Source of the DNA: Candidatus Zhuqueibacterota bacterium
Lineage (GTDB): Bacteria; KSB1; UBA2214
Reading direction: 5' to 3'
Assembly (NCBI GenBank): GCA_022706175.1
Contig: JAKJDB010000086.1
Location: 1 to 8,484 of the forward strand
Length of the DNA: 8,484 bases
Below are positions 1 to 6,900 of this stretch, in pieces. Numbering within the stretch: the stretch's first letter is position 1; each line of letters starts with the position of its first letter. A program made the translations under genes and the position numbers. The notes under the pieces were generated by a model. The model was not told the origin of the DNA. It saw only the letters and a list, made by a program, of their open reading frames with translations, and did no database searches.

Positions 1-112
1 ATTTTCCATAAAACAGGGGGATTCGTTGACGGTCCGCTATCGCGTGGTCGTTCACAGCGGCGATGCCCAGACGGCCGGCATCGGTGAGTTGTATGAACAA
101 TGGATACAATAA
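1..112 (+). CDS. DUF6807 (PmoA-like) family protein, C-terminal end only
   Basis: This is the 3' end of a gene that begins left of the window. The open frame starts at base 2 and stops at TAA 110-112, leaving 36 visible codons. The tail contains SLTVRYRVVVHSGDA followed by GIGELYEQW. That pattern (a beta strand rich in R, Y and V, then VVH-G-A, then a short helix ending in a Tyr/Trp segment) resembles the C-terminus of the DUF6807 family, formerly annotated as 'methane oxygenase PmoA', common in planctomycetes and Bacteroidota beside sugar-degrading enzymes. The old PmoA name is misleading and does not imply methane oxidation. The next gene starts 28 bases later on the same strand and belongs to DUF1080, a frequent partner, which supports both the assignment and an operon. 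The fragment is short, so the family call rests on a small C-terminal pattern plus context. Confidence 0.6.
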   Translation, partial: FSIKQGDSLTVRYRVVVHSGDAQTAGIGELYEQWIQ

Positions 113-130
113 TCCTCATCTAAACCAACC

Positions 131-134
131 GGAG
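131..134 (+). promoter_or_regulatory. Ribosome binding site deciding the 141 start
   Basis: GGAG lies six bases before ATG 141. It selects this start over the in-frame ATG at 63, which would lie inside the upstream gene and would put 26 non-signal-like residues before the export signal. Confidence 0.75.
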
Positions 135-140
135 ACATGT

Positions 141-764
141 ATGAAAAAATGGATGTGTGCGTTTCTGCTTGTGGCGCTGTGTGGTTTCCAATCTTGCGCC
201 AATGACGGATGGTCTGTGCTCTTTGACGGCAAGACGTTGACAGGCTGGCGGGCCAGCGAAAATACAGGTACGTTCACCGTCCGCGACGGCATGATTGTGG
301 TGCATGGAGACCGGAGCCATCTCTATTATGTGGGACCGGTGAACAATGCGGATTTTAAAAATTTCGAGTTCAAAGCCCAGGTGATGACCGAACCGGGCTC
401 CAACTCGGGCATTTATTTCCATACCGCCTGGCAGGAGACCGGTTGGCCGGCGCAGGGGTATGAGACGCAGATCAACAACTCTCACTCGGATTGGAAGCGC
501 ACCAGCAGCATCTATGACGTGGTCAACGTCAAGGAGGCGCCGGCCAAAGACAACGAATGGTTCACCCAGCACATCATTGTCCGCGACAAACACGTCATCG
601 TCAAGACCAACGGCAGAGTGATCGTCGATTACACGGAACCGGAAAACGTCGAACGGCCCGAGTGGCCCGGCCGCAAGATCTCGCACGGCACCTTTTGCCT
701 GCAGGGCCATGACCCCAAGAGCGTGGTTTACTACAAGGATATCAAGGTCAAGCCGTTGCCGTAA
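141..764 (+). CDS. DUF1080 / 3-keto-disaccharide hydrolase family protein, exported or lipid-anchored
   Basis: A 207-residue protein of the DUF1080 family (PF06439), a concanavalin-like jelly roll. Members are annotated as 3-keto-disaccharide hydrolases, acting on sugars first oxidised at C3, though most are untested. Residues 1-18 are a signal peptide (KK, then a hydrophobic core), and Cys19 in FQSC could be a lipid-attachment cysteine, although Phe at -3 is not a classic lipobox. Family marks are LFDGKTLTGW near 27-36, SNSGIYFH near 87-94, GYETQI at 106-111, and the closing SHGTFCLQGHDP then VVYYKDIKVKPL near 181-206. The length suits a single-domain member. It probably shares an mRNA with the DUF6807-like gene 28 bases upstream. 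The substrate cannot be read from the sequence, and a purely carbohydrate-binding role remains possible. The family call is secure. Confidence 0.9.
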   Translation: MKKWMCAFLLVALCGFQSCANDGWSVLFDGKTLTGWRASENTGTFTVRDGMIVVHGDRSHLYYVGPVNNADFKNFEFKAQVMTEPGSNSGIYFHTAWQETGWPAQGYETQINNSHSDWKRTSSIYDVVNVKEAPAKDNEWFTQHIIVRDKHVIVKTNGRVIVDYTEPENVERPEWPGRKISHGTFCLQGHDPKSVVYYKDIKVKPLP

Positions 765-833
765 TCCGGCGCCTTGGAGGGCAGTGGGGGCCGGCCGGCG
801 GTGCGGCTTTGCAGAACAGGGGGAAGGCTCAGC

Positions 834-902
834 ATGAAACTTTTTCCCATCCTTGCCGTATTATCAGGCAAAGTTTTCTTTAAAGGAGTGAAAAGACGAT
901 GA
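834..902 (+). CDS. Possible 22-codon upstream ORF overlapping the next start
   Basis: ATG 834 opens a 22-codon frame that ends at TGA 900-902, overlapping the ATG of the next gene (899-901) in an ATGA arrangement. A purine-rich GGGGGAAGG stretch ends eight bases before the ATG and could serve as its ribosome binding site. The predicted peptide (starts MKLFPILAVLSG, ends GVKRR) has a short hydrophobic stretch and a basic tail. Overlapping stop/start arrangements often mean translational coupling, so this may be a leader peptide tuning the membrane protein behind it, or a tiny membrane peptide itself. A frame this short can arise by chance, and the downstream gene has its own strong ribosome binding site, so it does not need coupling. 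Confidence 0.3.
   Translation: MKLFPILAVLSGKVFFKGVKRR
882..888 (+). promoter_or_regulatory. Strong ribosome binding site of the small membrane protein
   Basis: AAAGGAG lies ten bases before ATG 899. It is the best argument that the 64-residue frame is translated, because the frame itself is short and a long open frame also exists on the opposite strand here. Confidence 0.7.
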
Positions 903-1093
903 AGACCTTTCTGCTGTGGCTGCTTTTGCTGGTGCTCTGCGCACCGCTGGCCCTGTTGGCGTTGATCCTGTTTCCCATCGTCTGGTTGTTGCTGATCCCA
1001 TTTCGAATTCTCGGATTCGCGGTCACCGGCATCCTGGAATTCGTCAAAGCGCTTTTTCTTTTGCCCGCCCGGTTGCTGGGCGGCGCCAGATAG
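899..1093 (+). CDS. Small hydrophobic membrane protein, 64 residues
   Basis: The predicted protein is almost entirely hydrophobic: a Leu-rich segment at about residues 4-36, broken by prolines at 16, 26 and 34, followed by Arg36, and a second hydrophobic segment at about 38-58, ending in PARLLGGAR. It would form one long or two short membrane helices in the cytoplasmic membrane, with a basic C-terminal end. AAAGGAG before the start and the ATGA overlap with a 22-codon frame upstream support translation. It looks like a type of short conserved hypothetical membrane protein seen in many bacteria, but I know no function. It lies 134 bases behind the DUF1080 gene, so it may be a separate unit. 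The opposite strand is open from 731 to 1285, but that frame is very Gln-rich exactly where it lies antisense to the Leu-rich helices, which marks it as a shadow. Confidence 0.6.
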   Translation: MKTFLLWLLLLVLCAPLALLALILFPIVWLLLIPFRILGFAVTGILEFVKALFLLPARLLGGAR

Positions 1094-1608
1094 CGCAGTA
1101 TAGTCGAACGGCTTGCTAGTGATGTGACAATGATTTATTTTGATGCCGTATTGCAGCTCCATGAAATAGTTCTGAAAAACAGAAAAACGCAACGAGTGCA
1201 AAAAATTAATGATCGCATCATAATCGTGTGATTCCGATACCCTGCATTCTGCAAAGCGCAGGGCGAGAAACCTTTCGACGAACAACTCTTATTCCTTTTA
1301 CAGATTCGGTTCGTCGCTAGATCCTACGGCGCTCAGAGTCTGCAGACAGACGCCGCAACAGATTTTCTTGCGCCTCAGGAGGACAAGATTGAAGCGAGGA
1401 GTCCATCGTCTTGTAATGCCTTCCCCATTCGCTAATTCCGTTCGTCGCTGAATCATTCCCATTTGTCTTTCCGAGCCCGCAACCCCAAATCTCCACAAAA
1501 TCGATATTGCTGCAAAGGGCGAGGTATCTATCGACGCCTTTTTTATATGCTGTCGGCCCGTCGTTCTTTCGGACGCTGCGGTTCAACGCTTCACGACGCC
1601 TGGCGTTC
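1094..1608. other. Convergent intergenic region with no convincing gene
   Basis: Two converging units end here: the + strand unit at 1093 and the - strand unit at 1609. The part at about 1120-1235 is clearly more AT-rich than its surroundings. I found no tRNA, no transposase fragment and no hairpin followed by a good T-run that would act as a terminator for either side. Visible structure: a small hairpin with five-base arms in TTCTGAAAAACAGAA near 1168-1182; a hairpin with CCCTGC (1240-1245) and GCAGGG (1258-1263); inverted CGACGAAC (1276-1283) and GTTCGTCG (1309-1316); and an imperfect direct repeat (1304-1323, 1435-1454). Open frames include a 33-codon + strand frame at 1130-1231 without a ribosome binding site, and - strand frames at 1298-1498 and below 1285. 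None resembles a known protein. The region may hold gene remnants or an unrecognised RNA. Confidence 0.5.
1304..1454. repeat. Imperfect 20-bp direct repeat, copies 131 bases apart
   Basis: Copy one is at 1304-1323 and copy two at 1435-1454. They match at 17 of 20 positions around the shared core GTTCGTCGCT. The core also appears inside coding sequence (GTTCGTCG at 1746-1753 and 2216-2223), so part of the similarity may come from base composition. No third copy or regular spacing is present, so it is not an array. Confidence 0.35.
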
Positions 1609-3897
1609 CTACCTGCTGACCAGCCATCGGTGATGCAGCGCCAAATAATAGGGCAAAAGGTACACCGTCCCCTCATACTCGGTGAACCCGCCTCCCTGCT
1701 CGTGATCCAAATTAAAATGATCGCTGTTGATGCGTATGTGACAGCGTTCGTCGATCGGCAGCGCGTCGCCGGACCGCTGCCGGCCGTAGCCTGCTTTCTG
1801 GCCTGGCGTCGTATCTTGGACCACATCCAACCGATGACTGTTCTTCATCTCCCAACCCAGCAGCGATAACGGCATTCGCTGCAGCGTTTGCACCGCTTTG
1901 GCCCGCGCCTGCTCCAGGTCCGGCAGGGTGGCCTCCAACAGCGGGCTGCTTTCTTCCGGCTTGAAGGCCAGATAGACAAAGGTGAAAAACGGATCGTTCT
2001 GTCCGCTGGCAAAAAGCCAGTTGCGTTCGATGCCGGCTTGCCACAGTTTGAGCAGTGCGGGATCCTGCTCATATTTGAGTAGCCCATAATAGCTCAGGAA
2101 GGCGAGGTTGTTGTCCCAGGGAACCACCAGATTGGGCGGGAACACCGCCGGGCCTAAAATAGCGTTGATGTGATAATCGTGTTGCTCACACAGCTGTTTT
2201 TTGATTTGCAGGTAACGTTCGTCGCCGGTGATGTGCCAGGCAACGGTGAGGAAAGATAAAAGCTCCATGGATTGCAGGCCCCGATCCGCCCAGCCGTCCA
2301 CGCCGTTGACGTATTCGGGCGACCAGTTCGCCCAGCGCGTCGGCAGGCCGTCATGATCGATCAGACGAAATCCGTTTGCAATGATGTGATCGGTGATGGA
2401 GCGAACCTGGCTGCTGACGAGGGCCCGATCCTCTTCAGTCTCTGCGACCAGATCGAAATAAACTCCGTAGAAAAAGTAATGGCCGCACAGTTCGTCTGAA
2501 CTGGTGTCGCATTTCCACAGATATTTGCCGTCCGCGCTTTTCGGCCAGCGCGGAACTATTTGCTTCCACAGCGGATCCGCCGCCTGCATGCGCCGGTTGT
2601 ACTCGGGCGTCAGGCTCAGGTTCGGATCCGGATCCCAGTCGTCCGGAACCATCGATCGCGCCGGAAAACCAGGCAGCCCCGTCACATCGGTCAGCTGTTT
2701 GAGCGCCTGTAGAACGCGATCCGCCTGCCGCTTTGCCTCAGGCCGTCTGCTGACGCTGTAGCGAAAGGCCTGGGAAGCCCCGTACATCGCGGTATACAGA
2801 CCGTCGTTGTCGGTGTGATTGATCCATGTGTGTCGCAAGTCTCCTTCTCGGCGCAGCCGACAGCGGACGACAAATCCCATACGCGTGTGGCGTTCGGCAA
2901 CGGCTTTTTCATAATAGTCCGCCTTGTCCGCCAGGCTCATGACCATCGGTCTGATTCGGCCCACGCCGTTGTCCGTGGCGAACCAGATAGCGCCGTCTGC
3001 GTCTGCGGACAGATCGTTGACTTTATCATTCGGCAGCCAGCGGCGTGAAGCGCGATAGGTCCAGCGCTGTCCATCGAATCTCACCGCGCCTCTTTCCGTA
3101 CCGAACCAGATGACAGAGTCCTGCACCATCTCTGCGCAGGTAAAGTGGTCGTAGGGGAGTCCCTCCAGGCCGGTAAACAATTGCCAAAGGCCGTTCGTGT
3201 GCCTACCAGCTCCATTAGCGCAGCCAAACCAAAAGGCATTCGCGCTGCCGGCCAGTGCGGTCACGTCGAACGGCGCCCAGCCATAGCCGCTGCCATGCGG
3301 GTAAAGGGGCTCAAAGAGCCAACGATCGGGGTTTGTTGAAATGGCGGATGAATAAAGTCCGTTGCGGCTGCCTGCCAACAGCCTATCCTCGGACCGGGCC
3401 AGGGAAAGGATGTGTTCCGGCGAACGCTTGACCGGCTTTATCTCCTTTGGACTAGCTACCCACAAGCCCTGTTCTGTTCCAATGAGAAGGGATTCCTGAA
3501 AAGGACATAGGGCGGTGATCGTCACGTTCCGCGGAACCGGCACGGCCTTGATCGTGTTGTCCCGGATATAAACGAGCTGTGTTTCACCAGCCAGCCAGAG
3601 CGTTCGCCCGTTCTCTGAGATTCGGCGAACGGTGAAATCTGGTTGAAAAGCTGCAGGCTGCCAGCGATACTGATCAAAACGCGCCAGGCCGCGCTCCGTG
3701 GCTGCCAGCACGGAACCATCCGAAAGCACCTGAATAGCATGAACCACGCAGTGCGGCAATCCGTCATCAGGGCCGAACGAGTCCGCGGTCTCTTGCACAA
3801 AGGGTTCTGTCACCAGGTGAGGGGTCACTGAGTATGCCGACGCAGCAATCATGAACAGCAACCAGACGATCCATTGAAAATAAATTTTTGCCGCCAT
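1609..3897 (-). CDS. Exported protein: seven-repeat Reg_prop-like propeller fused to a helical, toroid-like domain
   Basis: A 762-residue protein. GGAG six bases upstream supports the ATG at 3897; the in-frame ATG at 3966 would overlap the upstream gene. Residues 1-21 are a signal peptide (hydrophobic core, ASA before the probable cut). Residues 43-318 hold seven repeats ending in patterns such as WFGTERGAVRFDG, near 61, 98, 135, 171, 220, 261 and 302; GPDDGLP at 42-48 and TGLEGLP at 242-248 are typical Reg_prop motifs. Residues 325-762 are helix-rich and resemble an alpha/alpha toroid, the fold of several glycoside hydrolases, lyases and epimerases. Likely conserved segments: HTDNDG (361-366), GFPARS (410-415), WKCDTSSDELCGH (461-473), RGLQSMELLSFL (539-550), WDNNLAFLSYYGLLKYE (594-610). 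I recognise this half only as a conserved uncharacterised type. It lies 52 bases behind the rhamnosidase, so a role in glycan breakdown or binding is inferred. No transmembrane anchor, Y_Y_Y domain, kinase or DNA-binding domain follows the propeller. Confidence 0.85.
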   Translation of the reverse strand: MAAKIYFQWIVWLLFMIAASAYSVTPHLVTEPFVQETADSFGPDDGLPHCVVHAIQVLSDGSVLAATERGLARFDQYRWQPAAFQPDFTVRRISENGRTLWLAGETQLVYIRDNTIKAVPVPRNVTITALCPFQESLLIGTEQGLWVASPKEIKPVKRSPEHILSLARSEDRLLAGSRNGLYSSAISTNPDRWLFEPLYPHGSGYGWAPFDVTALAGSANAFWFGCANGAGRHTNGLWQLFTGLEGLPYDHFTCAEMVQDSVIWFGTERGAVRFDGQRWTYRASRRWLPNDKVNDLSADADGAIWFATDNGVGRIRPMVMSLADKADYYEKAVAERHTRMGFVVRCRLRREGDLRHTWINHTDNDGLYTAMYGASQAFRYSVSRRPEAKRQADRVLQALKQLTDVTGLPGFPARSMVPDDWDPDPNLSLTPEYNRRMQAADPLWKQIVPRWPKSADGKYLWKCDTSSDELCGHYFFYGVYFDLVAETEEDRALVSSQVRSITDHIIANGFRLIDHDGLPTRWANWSPEYVNGVDGWADRGLQSMELLSFLTVAWHITGDERYLQIKKQLCEQHDYHINAILGPAVFPPNLVVPWDNNLAFLSYYGLLKYEQDPALLKLWQAGIERNWLFASGQNDPFFTFVYLAFKPEESSPLLEATLPDLEQARAKAVQTLQRMPLSLLGWEMKNSHRLDVVQDTTPGQKAGYGRQRSGDALPIDERCHIRINSDHFNLDHEQGGGFTEYEGTVYLLPYYLALHHRWLVSR

Positions 3898-3903
3898 AAA
3901 GAT

Positions 3904-3907
3904 CTCC
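3904..3907 (-). promoter_or_regulatory. Ribosome binding site deciding the 3897 start
   Basis: On the - strand GGAG stands six bases before ATG 3897. No comparable site precedes the in-frame ATG at 3966, and starting at 3897 puts the signal peptide at the very N-terminus. Confidence 0.75.
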
Positions 3908-3949
3908 GCATCAGAACTCGCGTGAGAAGTGCGAATCAGGCGCCGGTTG

Positions 3950-6900
3950 TTATTGACAGAGAGCATCCGCCGGTATTTCCCGTTTGCTCAGTTCCGGGCC
4001 GTCATAGGACACTTTTAGCAGCATACCGCCGCCGGCCTGAAAATAATCGACGCGAAGCGGATGCAGCCCGGCGGTCAGCGTGATTTTTCCCGACCGCTCT
4101 TCGGCTCCATGTGGTCCATCGTTATCCACCACCAGCCGGTCGTTCAGATAGAGCCGGCTGCCGTCATTGGACAGCAGATAAAACGTGTACGCGCCAGGAC
4201 GGTCGATGCGCAGGCGGCCCTGATAGGAGAGGGCGAAAAGATCATCCCGGCTGACCACGCCTTCCAGTGCGAAACGGTAGACCAGGCCGGTTGCCGCGAC
4301 TTGCAGCCGATCCAGATTTGGCAGCTTTTGCCAGTTGCCGTAAAAGAGGCGATAGCGCAATCCATTGACCGCCGGGTCGACGAACTGGATGAGCTGAGTG
4401 CGGGAAAATCCGGCTGTGCCTTGCTGAAACGTCTTCGCTTTCACCACCAGCGTATGATCCACGGAAAACGGCGCGGTGTAGACAGCCGAGTGCGCGTCCG
4501 GTTCGCTTCCGTCCAGGGTATAGTGAATGGCCTCTCCTTCCCCGGCCGTGGCCTGATGAATTTGGATTAACGCGCTGTTCGGCTTTTCGATCAGGGTGTC
4601 TCCCGGCGTTATAATCGGAGCGGCCGCCATCGGGCGGCGCAAAAGGGCGGCCGCGTCGGCGGATTTGAACCGGTATTCACCAGAGCCGATTTCCAACACT
4701 GCATAGCCCTGCTGCATTTCTCTGAAACGGACGCCGGCGGTGGATCCGATGGGTTTATCGCTCTCTGTCACCTGGTTCACGGACTGCGCAGGCACAAGGA
4801 CCGTGGCCGTTGTATTCGCCGGCAGCTCGATCGTCCAGATGAAATCATTTTGATCCAGTCGCCAATCGCTGCGAATAAAACCGGTGGCGGCGTTGTAGGA
4901 GGCGCGAACAAAATCAAGACCAAGCACCGGACGCGGCTGCATGCGCAGATGGCGAAATCCCGGTTGGCTGGGATCCGGCGCGATCCCGGCCAGCGATTCG
5001 TAAAACCACTGGCACACGCTGCCGAACATGGGATGGCTGTGAGACTGATCGCCCATCCAGGTCTCCCAGATGGTGGTGGCGCCCTTGCTGATCATGTATC
5101 CATAGCTGGGATAATCGCGATGATTCATCAGCGTGTACGCCAGGTCGCTGCGGCCGGCGGCGGTGAGCGCCTCCAGCAGCAGCGGGGTGGCCAAAATGCC
5201 GGTGTCGAAATGGCCTTGTTGGGTTGTCAGCAACCGGTCGATCAGGTGGGCTTGGACCGGCTGGACCAGGCTGTCGGGGGTGATGGCAAAGCCCAGGGGG
5301 AACACGTTGGCGCCCTGTCGGTCGATCGAGTATGAGCATCCATCGGCATTGAGAAAATGCGCGTGGATTTTTTGCCGTATGCGCTCGGCTTCATCGCCGT
5401 ACTGGGTCGCATCGCTGCTGCGCTCCAGCACGCGGGCGATGCGGCTCATGAGATCGAGATTGTGAAAATAGTAGCAGCTGTTGACGAACGGCTCCGGGAT
5501 CTCGCAGATGTCCGGCGGCACCCATTCCCCCAACCCCTGGCCGGCCAGCAGCCCATCGCGGTTGAGTTGGCTTTTTAAAAAGTTCACCCAGTGCTGCATA
5601 TCGACATAACGATCCTGCAAAATGCGGACATCGCCGTAATAGAGATACATATACCAGGGGATCATCACACAGGCCGAGCCCCAGGCCGTGCCGCCTCCGC
5701 CGCCCTGATAGGGCGCGGTGTTGGGCACATAGCCGGTGCTGCGGTTTTGCGCATCAAAAATGTCCCGCAACCATTTGCTGTAAAACAGCGACATATCGAA
5801 TTGATAGATCGCCGCGCGCGCGGAGATCTGGCCGTCGCCGGTGTAGCCGCGCCGTTCGCGATGCGGACAATCGCTGGGCACGCCGCCGTGCATGTTGCCC
5901 AACTGCGTCCAACGATAGTTTTCCAGTATGCGATTGAACAGAGCGTTTGAACAGGTGAACGAACCGACGGTATCGACATCGGTGTTCACCACGCGGCCTT
6001 CCACCGCGTCCAGCGCCAGCGGCTGCGGGGCATCCATGACCTGCACATAGCGGAACGCATGCCAGGTGAAGCGCGGCTCCCAGAGCTCCAGCCCCTTGCC
6101 GTTTAAAATGTAGGTGTCGGTCTGTCCATAGCTCGGCCCCAGCTCTTCGATGAAGCGCAATTTCACCGCTGCGCCGGCAGGGCCGTTGATTTTCAGCCGC
6201 ACCCACCCGGAGATCATTTGCCCCAGGTCAAATTGTTGAACGCCCGGTTCCGGCGAGATGCAGGTTTTGGCCGGAAGAGTTTTGATGACGCGGTCGGCCG
6301 GATAGATCTGCGCTTTCACTACGCCGGTGGGGGGCCGCACCGTGTGCGCCAGACGCCAGCTGCTGTCGTCGAACGGCGGCTGATCCCATCCCGGCTGTTC
6401 TCTTCGGCTGTCATAGATCTCTCCGGTGTGCAGGCCGTTGTGCAGAATGGGGCTGTCGCTGGTCTTCCAGGTTTCATCCGAGGCGATGGTCTGCCGCCGG
6501 CCGTCTGAATACAGGATCTCCAGCTGCGCCAGCAGCCTGGGCGTATCGTGCCAGATGTTGGTGTCCTCCAGCCGATCCCGTTGAAAATACCAGCCGTTGC
6601 CGAGGATGACGCCGAGCACGTTGGCGCCCGGTGTCACCAGCTTTGTTACATCAAAGGTTTCATAATAAACCGTGGTGGACATAGCAGGGATGTTGGGCTC
6701 CGCGACGGTGGGTTGTTTCCTTTGATCATAATTGGACTGATTGGGTGTGAGCACGTGATCGCTGATCTTCTTGCCATTGAGCGAAGCTTCATAATAGCCC
6801 AGTCCGGAGATATACAAACGGGCCTGAACCAGGCTGTCGGTGAGGGTGAAGTTTTTGCGAAACAGGGGCGCGGCGGATTCAGCTGCAGAGGCCGTGTGGG

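Noticed and set aside
1..112. Methane monooxygenase subunit, suggested by the old 'PmoA' family name
   Set aside because: The visible tail is soluble beta-strand sequence. The family name is historical, and DUF6807 proteins are not the membrane-bound monooxygenase subunit.
63..140. N-terminal extension of the DUF1080 protein from ATG 63
   Set aside because: It would overlap the upstream gene, has no ribosome binding site and would bury the signal peptide 26 residues inside the protein.
120..710. 196-codon - strand frame opposite the DUF1080 gene
   Set aside because: Antisense shadow of a securely assigned gene; no recognisable domain.
731..1285. 184-codon open frame on the - strand opposite the small membrane protein, with an AAGGA site before a TTG start
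   Set aside because: Its middle is very rich in Gln, Asp and Lys exactly where it lies antisense to Leu codons of the + strand gene, and it runs into the DUF1080 gene's 3' end. The + strand gene has a better start site and a sensible protein.
1304..1454. CRISPR or tandem-repeat array
   Set aside because: Only two imperfect copies 131 bases apart, no regular spacing, no neighbouring cas genes.
1317..1826. 169-codon - strand frame overlapping the end of the propeller/helical gene
   Set aside because: Out of frame with that gene over its first third, and the remainder lies in the intergenic region with no recognisable protein and no ribosome binding site at the start.
1609..3897. Hybrid two-component sensor or regulator, the usual automatic label for Reg_prop proteins
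   Set aside because: There is no membrane helix after the propeller and no kinase, receiver or DNA-binding domain; the second half is a helical domain of a different kind.
4061..4570. Long + strand frames opposite the rhamnosidase (also 4850-5335, 5591-5950 and 6548-7033)
   Set aside because: The rhamnosidase frame is intact with every domain recognised. These frames reflect GC-rich codon use on the other strand and show no domains.
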